Shown one piece after another: positions 54,720 through 62,622 of a stretch of 64,000 bases of DNA. A program made the position numbers and the translations under genes. The notes beneath the pieces are model-generated. The model worked only from the letters and a program-made list of their open reading frames with translations. It did not search any database and had not been told where the DNA came from. The stretch's first letter is position 1; each line of letters starts with the position of its first letter. Source of the stretch: an uncultured Microbacterium sp. (GTDB lineage Bacteria; Actinomycetota; Actinomycetes; Actinomycetales; Microbacteriaceae); NCBI RefSeq assembly GCF_900078385.1, contig NZ_FLQR01000006.1, positions 124,001 through 188,000 on the forward strand, in the 5' to 3' direction.

Positions 54720-55196
54720 TCAGGCGTCGACGCGCTTGAAGCCGTTGGTGACGCCCCAGGGGAAGACGGCGTCGACCCACATGTGGACCTTGTTGACGTA
54801 GCTGATCGCCGCGCGCGTGACCGCGAGGAACTCGTCGAGCGAGACGGCGGCCTGGGTCGCCTCGACGTAGCGGGCCACGAAGCCCCCGGCCTCGGGCATG
54901 CCGACGAAGTCGAAAAAGGCGGCCTTGTATCCGACGATCTGGCTGACGAGGACCTGCAGGGTCACGAGGTCGAGGGTGCGCGTCTCGCTGGCCTCGATGA
55001 TCCCCCAAAGCACCTCGTCGGACAGCGTGCGCGCCTCACTCTCGGCGAACATGAGAGTGGACAGGTACTGCCCGTGCGTGCCCGTGCGGCGCGGGATGAT
55101 CCCCTTGCCCATGTTGACGATCTCCTGGGGGCACTCCAGCCAGATCTTCTGGCGCTCGGCGTTCAGCTCCGCGATGACGTCGGTGACGATGCTCAT
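54720..55196 (-). CDS. Helical-bundle protein, cucumopine-synthase C-half type (copy 2)
   Basis: A 158-residue helical protein: MSIVTDVIAELNAERQKIWLECPQEIVNMGKGIIPRRTGTHGQYLSTLMFAESEARTLSDEVLWGIIEAS, then SYVNKVHMWVDAVFPWGVTNGFKRVD. It resembles the cucumopine synthase C-terminal helical bundle and is paralogous to 55756-56244 (shared GIIPR-TG, QY-S-L, AE-EARTL-DE-LWG-IE, HMW-VFPWG). No Cys/metal motif and no membrane segment. It is followed after 29 bp by its cyclophilin-like partner. AAAGGAACGTC precedes ATG 55196. Confidence 0.7.
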   Translation of the reverse strand: MSIVTDVIAELNAERQKIWLECPQEIVNMGKGIIPRRTGTHGQYLSTLMFAESEARTLSDEVLWGIIEASETRTLDLVTLQVLVSQIVGYKAAFFDFVGMPEAGGFVARYVEATQAAVSLDEFLAVTRAAISYVNKVHMWVDAVFPWGVTNGFKRVDA

Positions 55197-55292
55197 GACG
55201 TTCCTTTCTGTTGCGTGGTCGGGGGTACGGAGGGCGCACTCGTCCACCGGTCGACGCCGCTGCGGGCTCCGACCGGGGGCGGGGCGGGGTGG

Positions 55293-55724
55293 TCAGGCCT
55301 CTTCGCGGATGCGCAGCTCGACGAACTTGTCCTGCTTGCGCCACGTCTCTTCACCGACCAGAGCGAGCTCGGTGAGGCCGTCGATCACCTCTCCGATGAA
55401 GCTGTTGCCGAGAGGCTCCACGGCGAGGTCGTCGCTGTAGGTCACGCCGAACACCTGTCGGGGGCTGTAGAAGACGACGGTCCCCGCGACCGTGCCCTTC
55501 TCCTTGCGGCGCATGTCCCCGAGGTCCTGGGTGAGGATGTAGTTCTCCATCGGGATGACGAGCGGGAGGACTGCGAACAGTTGGTCGCCCACGAGCGTCG
55601 CGTGCTGGAGCTTCGTGCGCAGCGGCAGCCGGCGGCGGAACTCCTCCGCGGTCTTGGGTACGAGGTCTTCGAAGATGCGGATGCCGCAGATGTACTTCTC
55701 GTCGACGATGAAATCGATGATCAT
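55293..55724 (-). CDS. Cyclophilin-like small protein, cucumopine-synthase N-half type (copy 1)
   Basis: A 143-residue paralogue of 54265-54690: MIIDFIVDEKYICGIRIFEDLVPKTAEEFRRRLPLRTKLQHATLVGDQLFAVLPLVIPMENYI, then VVFYSPRQVFGVTYSDDLAVEPLGNSFIGEVIDGLTELALVGEE. The two copies differ widely outside the shared motifs, so the duplication is old and the products may be distinct subunits. GAAGGACAACC precedes the ATG at 55724. Soluble, cytoplasmic. Confidence 0.7.
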   Translation of the reverse strand: MIIDFIVDEKYICGIRIFEDLVPKTAEEFRRRLPLRTKLQHATLVGDQLFAVLPLVIPMENYILTQDLGDMRRKEKGTVAGTVVFYSPRQVFGVTYSDDLAVEPLGNSFIGEVIDGLTELALVGEETWRKQDKFVELRIREEA

Positions 55725-55755
55725 GACTGGTTGTCCTTCGGTGGTCGGGGCGGTC

Positions 55756-56244
55756 TCAGGCGGTCTGCTTGGCATCGGCGCGGGGGAAGGCTGTCGCGAT
55801 GCCCCACGGGAACACGCTCTGGATCCACATGTGGACGCGATTCGTGTAGGACAGCGCTGCACCGGTGACCGCCGCGAACTCTTCGAGCGTCTCGGCCGCG
55901 CGGGCGCCCTCCGCGTAGCGGTGGATCCATTTGCAGGTCAGCGGCAGGCCGACGAAGTCGAAGAAGTCCGCCTTGTAGTCGATGATCTGCGTGACGAGCT
56001 TCTTCATCGTGGCGAGATCGGTCTCGGGGTCATGGCTGACCTCGATGAAGCCCCAGAGAATCTCGTCCGCGAGGGTGCGCGCCTCGCCCTCCGCGTAGAG
56101 GAGGGATGTGAAGTACTGCTTCTTAGGCCCGGTGAGACGGGGGATGATGCCGTTGCCGAGGTCGCGCACGTCCTCGGGGAGGGTGAGCCAGATGCGCTCG
56201 CGTTCTGCGTCGAGCTCGGCGATGACGTCGTCTACAAGAGACAT
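55756..56244 (-). CDS. Helical-bundle protein, cucumopine-synthase C-half type (copy 1)
   Basis: A 162-residue helical protein: MSLVDDVIAELDAERERIWLTLPEDVRDLGNGIIPRLTGPKKQYFTSLLYAEGEARTLADEILWGFIEVSHDPE, then DYKADFFDFVGLPLTCKWIHRYAEGARAAETLEEF and SYTNRVHMWIQSVFPWGIATAFPRAD. First of the A-B-A-B gene array between the SDRs and hutH. I recall NCBI calling such proteins cucumopine synthase-related. AAAGGACACCC precedes ATG 56244. Confidence 0.7.
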   Translation of the reverse strand: MSLVDDVIAELDAERERIWLTLPEDVRDLGNGIIPRLTGPKKQYFTSLLYAEGEARTLADEILWGFIEVSHDPETDLATMKKLVTQIIDYKADFFDFVGLPLTCKWIHRYAEGARAAETLEEFAAVTGAALSYTNRVHMWIQSVFPWGIATAFPRADAKQTA

Positions 56245-56284
56245 GGGTGTCCTTTCGTTTCGGGTTGAGAATTCGGGCGGAGAA

Positions 56285-57061
56285 TCAGATGTGCACGCGT
56301 CCTCCGTCCAGGCGGATCGTGACACCGCTGACGGAGTCGGGGCCGTCCGCGAGGAACATGAGGACGTCCACGACGTCCGTCAGCTGCGCCTCCCGGACGG
56401 CGACGCCCTTCACGAGCGTCGTCCCGGCGGCCGCAGGCGCCTCGCCGCGGGCGACGCGCAGCGCATCGTTGGCTCCGTCGTCGGAGCGGTAGAACTGCGT
56501 GGGCGCGACACTGTTGCACTGGACGGCAGGGCTGTAGGCGACCGCGAGCTGCTCCATCAGCCTGCCCAGAGCGCTCTTGCCCACGATGTGCGGGATGAGA
56601 TCCGGCCAGGCCTCCGACAGCGAGTTGCCGAGGATGGCGAGGATGCGGCCCGTGCCCTGCCTGCGCATGACCTCGCCTACCGCCTGAGAGAGGAACAGAG
56701 GACCCCGGAGGTTCACACCTAGCGACGCGTCCACCTCGGCCGGCGTGAGGTCCGCGAACGGCCGCGGACGGAATGAGCTCGCGTTGTGGATGAGCACATC
56801 CACGCGTCCCGACTCGGCAACGATTCCGTCGACCATCGCGCGCACGGCGGCGGGGTCGGTCACATCCGCCTCCACCGCACGCAGCCCGCCGGGAAGAGCC
56901 TCCGCGACCGCCCGCCTCACGGTCTCCTCAGCCTGAACCGTCTGGCCGAAGTGGTTGATGTAGACGGTCGCACCGTCCCGCGCGAAGGCGAGGGCGATCT
57001 GGGCTCCCGCGCGCTCGGCCGCTCCCGTGATGAGCACGACTCTCCCCGCGAAGCGCGTCAC
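56285..57061 (-). CDS. SDR family oxidoreductase with His at the catalytic Tyr position
   Basis: A 258-residue classical SDR: VVLITGAAERAGAQIALAFARDGATVYINHFGQ (TGxxxxxG variant), HNASSFRPRPFADLTPAEVDASLGVNLRG (NAS in place of NAG), Ser147 in ILGNSLSEAW, and His158 where Tyr-x3-Lys is expected (PHIVGK, with Lys162). The DNA codon is CAC, so this is not a misreading. Its C-terminus DGPDSVSGVTIRLDGG is normal. With Tyr lost it may not be a standard reductase. Overlaps the next SDR gene by 4 nt. Confidence 0.85.
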   Translation of the reverse strand: MTRFAGRVVLITGAAERAGAQIALAFARDGATVYINHFGQTVQAEETVRRAVAEALPGGLRAVEADVTDPAAVRAMVDGIVAESGRVDVLIHNASSFRPRPFADLTPAEVDASLGVNLRGPLFLSQAVGEVMRRQGTGRILAILGNSLSEAWPDLIPHIVGKSALGRLMEQLAVAYSPAVQCNSVAPTQFYRSDDGANDALRVARGEAPAAAGTTLVKGVAVREAQLTDVVDVLMFLADGPDSVSGVTIRLDGGRVHI

Positions 57062-57801
57062 ACGCGTTCACCTCCCGCGAGCGTGAGGGTCTGTCCGGTC
57101 ACAGCCGCCGACTCGGAGCTGAGCAGCCACCTCACGAGGGCGGCGACGTCGGCAGGTGTCGGCAGCGGCAGAACACGCCGCAGGTCGCCGATCTCATCAA
57201 GCGACGCGAAGACCGGGTCCGTCTCGGCGAGGTCCGCCTCCGGCTCGGTGGCGACGCGCCCGAGGCTGATCACGTTCGCCCGCACGCCAGCGGCGCCCTC
57301 CTCGAGTGCGAGGACGTGGGTGAGCACCGTCGCAGCTGCCTTGCCCGCGCCGTAGAGCCCGAGCCCCGCATGGAGGCGCGTCGCGAGAGCGCCGCCGAGG
57401 AAGACCAGAGCCCCCCTCGAGCGGCGCAGCGAGGGGAGGGTCGCACGGCACAGCGTGGCGTGCGCTGTCGCACCTGCCATCGCCGCGCTCAGGTCGCCCG
57501 GGGTGGCGGCCGCCACGGTCGCCGACGGGACCGTCGGCCATGCCGCGTTGACCACGTCGTCGATCGGGCCGCCGTCGCTTTCGAGGCGGCGGACCGCGGC
57601 CTCGACGGCCGTCGCCTCAGCGAGATCGACCGGCATGACGGTATGCCCCGTCCCGGAGAGGGTCGCGAGGATACCGTCGGCCAGGTCGCGACGTCGGTGG
57701 CAGTGCACCACCACACGATGGCCGTGCGCTGCGAGGTCCTGCGCGATGACCCGTCCGATGGCTCCCGTGGCTCCGGCCACCAGGACGTGGCGCCCGCTCA
57801 A
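57058..57801 (-). CDS. SDR family oxidoreductase
   Basis: A 247-residue short-chain dehydrogenase: VLVAGATGAIGRVIAQDLAAHGHRVVVHCHRRRDLA (GATGAIG), DVVNAAWPT, and a catalytic YGAGK (LGLYGAGKAAATVLTHVLALEEGAAGVRANVISLGRVATEPEA); the tail SSESAAVTGQTLTLAGGERV is typical. The HCHRR after strand 2 suggests NADP preference. Overlaps both neighbours by 4 nt. The substrate is unknown, perhaps an intermediate on the way from the imported compound to histidine. Confidence 0.88.
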   Translation of the reverse strand: MSGRHVLVAGATGAIGRVIAQDLAAHGHRVVVHCHRRRDLADGILATLSGTGHTVMPVDLAEATAVEAAVRRLESDGGPIDDVVNAAWPTVPSATVAAATPGDLSAAMAGATAHATLCRATLPSLRRSRGALVFLGGALATRLHAGLGLYGAGKAAATVLTHVLALEEGAAGVRANVISLGRVATEPEADLAETDPVFASLDEIGDLRRVLPLPTPADVAALVRWLLSSESAAVTGQTLTLAGGERV

Positions 57802-58577
57802 CTCCGGCCTCGTGCGAGGAAGGCGCCGATACGGGGCGAATGGTCGGGATCGAGGATCTCCGCCGGGGCACCGGCGGCCTCCACGCGACCGTCCGCCATG
57901 AAGACGACCTGGTCTGAGACCTCACGAGCGAACGCGATCTCGTGGGTGACGACGATGAGCGTCGTGTCCGTCGTGTCGGCGAGCCGGCGCATGACATCCA
58001 GAACCTCACCCACCAGCTCGGGGTCCAGGGCACTCGTCGGTTCGTCGAACAGGATGAGCTCGGGTTTCATCGCGAGCGCGCGAGCGATGGCGACGCGCTG
58101 CTGCTGCCCGCCAGAGAGCTGTCCCGGGTACTGCAGGGCCTTCTCTGCCAAACCGACCAGGGCGAGGAGCTCGCGAGCCTCTTCCTCAGTCTCACGCCGG
58201 GGGCGGCGGAGGACGGTCTGCGGGCCTTCGACGAGATTCGCCAGCACCGTCTTGTGCGGGAAGAGGTTGAAGCTCTGGAACACCATTCCGATGCGCCGAC
58301 GCTGGCGGCAGAGGTCCTTGTCGGAGAGCTCGTGATACACGCCTCCGCGCTCCTCGTAGCCGATGATCTGGTTCCCCACGCGAATCACGCCTGCATCGAT
58401 CGGGATGAGGCGGTTGATCGAGCGCAGCAGCGTCGACTTGCCCGATCCGCTCGGCCCCAGGATCGAAGTGACCGTGCCAGCGGGAACCGTCAGGGAGACG
58501 CCCTTGAGCACCTCGTGGTGGTGGTAGGTCTTGCGGACGTCGCGAACCTCTACAGACGTGCTGGTCAGGGTCTGCAT
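57798..58577 (-). CDS. Polar amino acid ABC transporter ATP-binding protein
   Basis: A 259-residue GlnQ/HisP-type ATPase: Walker A GPSGSGKST, signature LSGGQQQRVAIARAL, Walker B LILFDEPTSALDPELVGEVL, switch VTHEIAF. Partner of the permease just upstream (one base between them) and of the lipoprotein at 60480. Histidine/lysine/arginine, glutamine or an opine are all possible substrates for this group. Overlaps the SDR gene by 4 nt. Confidence 0.94.
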   Translation of the reverse strand: MQTLTSTSVEVRDVRKTYHHHEVLKGVSLTVPAGTVTSILGPSGSGKSTLLRSINRLIPIDAGVIRVGNQIIGYEERGGVYHELSDKDLCRQRRRIGMVFQSFNLFPHKTVLANLVEGPQTVLRRPRRETEEEARELLALVGLAEKALQYPGQLSGGQQQRVAIARALAMKPELILFDEPTSALDPELVGEVLDVMRRLADTTDTTLIVVTHEIAFAREVSDQVVFMADGRVEAAGAPAEILDPDHSPRIGAFLARGRS

Positions 58578-58578
58578 G

Positions 58579-59496
58579 TCAGGCCTTCTTTCCCGTGCGC
58601 CGCAGCATGTGCAGCATTCCGTTGCGGCCGCTCAGACCCGCCTCCGCAGCGACCCCGCGGCCGTAGTGGGCTTCGATGCGGCCTTGGCCGACGCTGAGCA
58701 GCGAGGTCAGGACGAGGTACCAGATCGAGGCCGTGAGCAGAAGCGGGATGACTTCGAACGTCCGCGAGTAGATGCTCTGCGCGCTGTACATCAGGTCGGA
58801 GAGTGCGATGACCGACACCAGCGATGTGGACTTCAGCATCCCGATCGTCTCGTTGCCAGTGGGCGGGATGATCACTCGCATCGCCTGCGGCAGGATGATG
58901 CGGTGGAAGGCCTGCGCGCGCGTCATCCCGATGGAGGTAGCCGCCTCGCGCTGTCCTGTGGAGACGGACAGGATGCCCGCGCGGATGATCTCCGCGAGGT
59001 AGGCGCCTTCGTTGAGCCCCAGTCCGAGGATCGCCGCCAGCAGGGGTGTGATCAGTGCGTTGGTCTCCACTGAGAACCACGGGTCCATCCACGGCAGGCC
59101 GATGATGACGTCGGGGAAGAGGTATCCGAGGTTGTACCAGAAGACGAGCTGAACGAGCACGGGGGTGCCGCGGAAGAACCAGACGTACATCGCGCTGGAC
59201 CAGCGGAGCGTGCGGCTCGCGGACACCCGCATGACCGCGATGGCGACGCCGAGCAGAAGCCCGATGATCATGGCGATGAAGGTCAAGAAGATCGTCATCC
59301 AGAGGCCGGAGAGGATCTTGGGGTCGAAGAGATACCCGAACACGACCGGCCACTGGAAGCGGTCGTTGGTCACGACGATGACCGCGACGACGGCGGCGAC
59401 CAGCAGTACCAGGACCACGCCGACGATGCGCCAGGGGTGCTTGCGCGAGACGAACTGCACTGCCGTGCCGTCCGGTGCGGTGTCGGTGATGGTCAT
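58579..59496 (-). CDS. Amino acid ABC transporter permease
   Basis: A 305-residue permease of the HisMQ family with five or more helices: SGLWMTIFLTFIAMIIGLLLGVAIAVMR, YVWFFRGTPVLVQLVFWYNLGYLFPD, and the EAA loop GQREAATSIGMTRAQAFHRIILPQAMRVIIPPTGNETIGMLKSTSLVSVIALSDL. A single permease gene implies a homodimer. N-terminal 30 residues are cytosolic and less conserved. The substrate-binding lipoprotein gene precedes it by 69 bp. Confidence 0.94.
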   Translation of the reverse strand: MTITDTAPDGTAVQFVSRKHPWRIVGVVLVLLVAAVVAVIVVTNDRFQWPVVFGYLFDPKILSGLWMTIFLTFIAMIIGLLLGVAIAVMRVSASRTLRWSSAMYVWFFRGTPVLVQLVFWYNLGYLFPDVIIGLPWMDPWFSVETNALITPLLAAILGLGLNEGAYLAEIIRAGILSVSTGQREAATSIGMTRAQAFHRIILPQAMRVIIPPTGNETIGMLKSTSLVSVIALSDLMYSAQSIYSRTFEVIPLLLTASIWYLVLTSLLSVGQGRIEAHYGRGVAAEAGLSGRNGMLHMLRRTGKKA

Positions 59497-59565
59497 GAGT
59501 GCTCCTGTCAGCGTGGGAGGGGAGGGCGGTACCGGGGGCCGGATGGCCGGCCCCCGGCAGCTCGA

Positions 59566-60480
59566 TCAATCGAGCGGGCGCGTGGTGGCGAGGTTGATGC
59601 CCGGCTCTTCGAGCGCGAGCGACTCCATGCCCCACTTCTCGAGGATCTCGAGGTAGGTGCCGTCGGCGATCACGGCCTCGAGGCCTGCGAGCAGGGCCTC
59701 CTGCAGCTCCGTGTTGTCCTTGGCGATGACCATGCCGAGGTACTTCTGGGGGAAGGACTCGATGCCGGTGTAGTTGATCGGAGTGGGCGCGGTCTGGTTG
59801 AGGTACGCCGCGGCGGAGGTGCCGAGGATCATGAAGTCCACTCGAGCGGAGTTGAGCGCGTTGTATGTGTCTGCAGCGTTCGGGTACTCCTGGATCACGA
59901 CCGGCTCCAGCCCGGCCTCTTCGCAGGCGGGGTTGAGGATGTCGTTGACCTTGTCGATCGTGTCGAATCCGGTCTGCGCGCCCATGGTCTCGCCACAGAG
60001 GCTGAGGTCGTCGCCCTCGGTGATGGGGCCGTCGTACGACTCGATCGTCACGACATCCGTCTTGTCGAAGATGTAGTTGACGAAGCTGACCTGCTCCTCG
60101 CGCTCGGGGTTGTCACTGATGCACTCCATCGCGATGTCGTAGCGACCGCTCTGGACGCCGGGGATCAGGCTGGCGAACTGGGTGTTCTCCACCTGCAGGC
60201 TCACGCCGAGCTTGGCTGCGATGGCGTCCCAGAGGTCCACCTCGTAACCGATCATGACGTCCGAACCCTCTTCGAAGAACTGACAGGGCGGGTAGTTCGC
60301 GTCGGTCGCGAGGGTCAGCGATTCCCCCTCGAATGGGGTCGAGACCTCGACGGTCGACGCTGAGGGAGCGCCGGAGGATACGGGTGTCTCGGCGCTGGAG
60401 GTGGAGCATGCGGTGAGGGCGAGGATCGCCGCCGCGGCGATGCCGACGAGTGCGGCAGCACGAGAGCGTGCGGTGTTCAT
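59566..60480 (-). CDS. Amino acid ABC transporter substrate-binding lipoprotein
   Basis: A 304-residue solute-binding protein. A lipobox LTAC (Cys about 25) follows a normal signal. The binding domain begins SLTLATDANYPPCQFFEEGSDVMIGYEVDLWDAIAAKLGVSLQVENTQFASLIPGVQSGRYDIAMECISDNPEREEQVSFVNYI, the family-3 amino-acid/opine fold. An internal Cys pair (PPCQ, AMEC/LCGE) is present. First structural gene of the operon, divergent from iclR. Opine- and histidine-binding proteins both belong to this family. Confidence 0.93.
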   Translation of the reverse strand: MNTARSRAAALVGIAAAAILALTACSTSSAETPVSSGAPSASTVEVSTPFEGESLTLATDANYPPCQFFEEGSDVMIGYEVDLWDAIAAKLGVSLQVENTQFASLIPGVQSGRYDIAMECISDNPEREEQVSFVNYIFDKTDVVTIESYDGPITEGDDLSLCGETMGAQTGFDTIDKVNDILNPACEEAGLEPVVIQEYPNAADTYNALNSARVDFMILGTSAAAYLNQTAPTPINYTGIESFPQKYLGMVIAKDNTELQEALLAGLEAVIADGTYLEILEKWGMESLALEEPGINLATTRPLD

Positions 60481-60640
60481 GGTGGTGCCTCTCTTGGTGC
60501 GTCATTGTTCGGGTCGGACGGGTACGCCGCGGCCGTTCGGCAAGGGTGTGGAACCCGGCTTCCAGACATCCGTTTTCGGGAAGTTGACGGCAATGCTAGG
60601 AAGCGGATTCGCGGCCTCTGAAGGAACCGCGGCGCGAATC

Positions 60641-60656
60641 GTCCGGTATCTCGGAC
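60641..60656. promoter_or_regulatory. IclR-type operator, site 1
   Basis: GTCCG-N6-CGGAC dyad (GTCCGGTATCTCGGAC). Its reverse complement relation to site 2 (60735-60750) is 15 of 16 bases identical. It lies about 160 bp upstream of the ABC operon start. Confidence 0.75.
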
Positions 60657-60734
60657 GTCTTCCGACGGGGTTACCGGGGTGTTTCCCTGCGATTCCGGCA
60701 TCAGGTCCACTGGCTGTGCGGCCCATAGATGGAT

Positions 60735-60750
60735 GTCCGAAATACCGGAC
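60735..60750. promoter_or_regulatory. IclR-type operator, site 2
   Basis: GTCCG-N6-CGGAC dyad (GTCCGAAATACCGGAC), 15 bp upstream of the iclR ATG and inverted relative to site 1. It overlaps the probable iclR promoter, so autorepression is likely. Confidence 0.75.
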
Positions 60751-60764
60751 AGTAGACTTCGCGC

Positions 60765-61532
60765 ATGACCGACATCCCGGCCGCACGGCACGCGCTCCGG
60801 CTCCTGAAGTTCGTCGCCAGTCAGAGTGGGCCCGTGCGCGCATCGACGGTCGTTCGGGAGCTCGGCATCCCCCGGTCGACGACGTACCAGCTCATCAAGG
60901 TGATGCAGGAGGAAGGCTTCCTCGTCCACTTCCCCGAGGACCGCGCCTACGGGCTGTCGCCCCTCATGTCGGAAATCGGCTCCAACTATCTGAGGACGAG
61001 CAAGGTGAGCCGCCTCGCCGAGCCGCTGCTGGAGAAGCTCGTCAAGCGCACGGGCCTCCCGGTCGTCGCCCACCTCGGCGTGCTCCACAACGACGACATC
61101 GAGTACGTCGTGAAGCACGCCGCCCCTCGCGCCCCATCTCTCGTCACCGACATCGGGGTGCACCTGCCGGCTCACCTCACCGCAACCGGACGAGCGATCC
61201 TCGCGCTCCTCCCGAAAGAACAGGTCCGCGCCCTCTACCCGCATCCCGCTAGCCTCACCACGCGCAATGGTCGCGGGCCGGCGACGCTGCGGGAACTCGA
61301 CGAGATCCTCGCCGAGACCCGCTCACGGGGATACGCCCTGGAAACCGGAGAGATCACGCCGGACCTGGCATCCGTCGCGGTCGCCGCCCTCGATCACAAC
61401 GGCTACCCGGCGGCCGCCATCGGGATCACGTTCCGCAAGATCGCCGTCGACCTCGGGACATGGCCGCAGCTGGGAGCGGCTGCTCAGATCTCTGCCGGCG
61501 CCCTCTCCATGCGACTCCGAGGCAAGATCTAG
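60765..61532 (+). CDS. IclR family regulator of the hut/importer operon
   Basis: A 255-residue IclR protein. The winged HTH is HALRLLKFVASQSGPVRASTVVRELGIPRSTTYQLIKVMQEEGFLVHFPEDRAYGLSP, and the GAF-like effector domain contains VAHLGVLHNDDIEYVVKHAAPRAPSLVTDIGVHLPAHLTATGRAILALLPKEQVRALYP and the final GYPAAAIGITFRKIAVDLG. Divergent from the ABC-SDR-hut operon and preceded by two matching operators, so it is almost certainly that operon's regulator. Effector unknown; other hut operons use HutC or HutP instead. Confidence 0.93.
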   Translation: MTDIPAARHALRLLKFVASQSGPVRASTVVRELGIPRSTTYQLIKVMQEEGFLVHFPEDRAYGLSPLMSEIGSNYLRTSKVSRLAEPLLEKLVKRTGLPVVAHLGVLHNDDIEYVVKHAAPRAPSLVTDIGVHLPAHLTATGRAILALLPKEQVRALYPHPASLTTRNGRGPATLRELDEILAETRSRGYALETGEITPDLASVAVAALDHNGYPAAAIGITFRKIAVDLGTWPQLGAAAQISAGALSMRLRGKI

Positions 61533-61567
61533 TCCCTCTGTTGGGAGGATCCTGCGCGCTCCGCGTC

Positions 61568-61774
61568 CAACTCGACCGGAACGACTACCGGTTGCACGAC
61601 CTTCGCCACACGCTCGCCACATTGCTCTTCGACGGCGGAGCCGCTGCAAACGACGTGCAGGCGATCATGGGCCACTCAACGTTGCAAATGACCGAGCGAT
61701 GCAGCCGAGCCCGGTCGGACGCTGCTCGGCGGGGTGCGGACCGTCTCGATTCCCTCTTTGGCAGCGACGTGTGA
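61568..61774 (+). pseudogene. Tyrosine integrase C-terminal remnant, catalytic Tyr replaced by Cys
   Basis: About 65 codons after the iclR stop read YRLHDLRHTLATLLFDGG, then VQAIMGHSTLQMTERCSRA and a stop. HDLRHT and GHST are catalytic boxes of phage-type integrases. The expected tyrosine of TERYSRA is a Cys (TGC at 61700-61702). Everything upstream of the second Arg box is missing. It is a decayed fragment, probably of the integrase that brought in the block to its left. Confidence 0.85.
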
Positions 61775-61953
61775 TCGCTAATACTTGGGTCTCAAGCTCC
61801 GGCGCCCGCGGGCCTTGTTGCGCCCTAGAGAGTTCCGCTTTTCGCGTTCTGGGACCAGCGTGTCGACGGACACTCCGATCACAACCGGCCGTCTTGCGTG
61901 GTGCCTCGCTGAGCACGCAGCGGGCGGCCCGTTTCGCCACGAGGGGTAACTTC

Positions 61954-61975
61954 TGTGACGGGAATGTGCCGGGAA
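61954..61975. repeat. Arm-like doublet TGTGNCGGGAA, left of tRNA-Phe fragment
   Basis: TGTGACGGGAA is directly followed by TGTGCCGGGAA. The same tandem pair (both TGTGCCGGGAA) occurs at 62251-62272 on the other side of the tRNA fragment. 18 bp (61959-61976 and 62256-62273) are identical. Confidence 0.6.
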
Positions 61976-62068
61976 CCCTGCGAAAACGGCCGCGACCAAC
62001 CAGCACTAACAAGGACTCCACCCGCGGAATCTCGCGGCTTATGAGGACCACCGAGCCCCCCGCAACTA

Positions 62069-62114
62069 ACTGAAAATCGTGAGGTCACGGGATCGACGCC
62101 CGTCGGAGCCACTG
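62069..62114 (+). repeat. tRNA-Phe(GAA) 3' fragment, right copy (attachment-site-like)
   Basis: Begins in the anticodon loop (ACTGAAAATC, anticodon GAA) and continues through the T-arm to GGAGCCACT; the 5' half of the tRNA is absent. Bases 62093-62114 are identical to 47184-47205. It is flanked on both sides by arm-like doublets and preceded by an integrase remnant, the layout of a phage attP. The 907-bp gap 61775-62681 carries this site, the doublets and a terminator, and otherwise no supported gene. Confidence 0.78.
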
Positions 62115-62151
62115 AAACCCTCGGGAGGCTTCTACTCCCGGGGGTTTCTTT
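62114..62151 (+). terminator. Intrinsic terminator after the right tRNA-Phe fragment
   Basis: GAAACCCTCGGGAG pairs with CTCCCGGGGGTTTC (one G-U) around GCTTCTA, followed by TTT. Shares the loop bases with the terminator at 47205-47243. Confidence 0.75.
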
Positions 62152-62250
62152 GATTCCCAGGTCACGCAATATTTCTGCGAACGCCCTTTCCTAGCGGACC
62201 GTGGACCGCCCGCGAGCGTAAGCCCGAAAACGAGGGCGATCTCGAGTGCG

Positions 62251-62272
62251 TGTGCCGGGAATGTGCCGGGAA
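62251..62272. repeat. Arm-like doublet TGTGCCGGGAA, right of tRNA-Phe fragment
   Basis: Two perfect 11-mers head to tail, 136 bp to the right of the tRNA fragment. Partner of the doublet at 61954-61975. Confidence 0.6.
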
Positions 62273-62527
62273 CTCCCGCCAGTCACCGTTTCGGCAACCG
62301 ACTAAGCGGCCCTCCCCGACCCGATTCAGTTGGCCCTGCCACCCGAAAGAGGCGCCACCTTAGCAGGGTGAAATCGCGACGTAGCGGTCACTCTTTCCCC
62401 AGCTCCCGTCGCACCTTTGCGACGGGGAATGCCGGGTTTATCAGGCGCTCAGCCTTCGCATCGTTGCCGCACTCGGCGCTCGATATACACTCCTCGATCG
62501 CTCCGCGTGTGCGTGCTCGGCGTGCTC

Positions 62528-62547
62528 GGGGACACCTGGGGGACACC
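62528..62547. repeat. GGGGACACC tandem doublet
   Basis: GGGGACACC, one or two bases, GGGGACACC. A third type of closely spaced doublet in the same accessory tract, again without a gene nearby; possibly the arm site of another lost integrase. Confidence 0.4.
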
Positions 62548-62622
62548 CAGCGGCTGATGGCCGCCGAATCTAGCATCTCGAGGCCCCCTCACCGGCAAGG
62601 CGTCCGCCCACACGCGCCCTTC

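Noticed and set aside
62069..62114. Functional tRNA-Phe gene
   Set aside because: Starts in the anticodon loop; the 5' half is absent.
61954..62547. CRISPR array
   Set aside because: Repeats are 9-11 bp doublets without regular spacers or cas genes.
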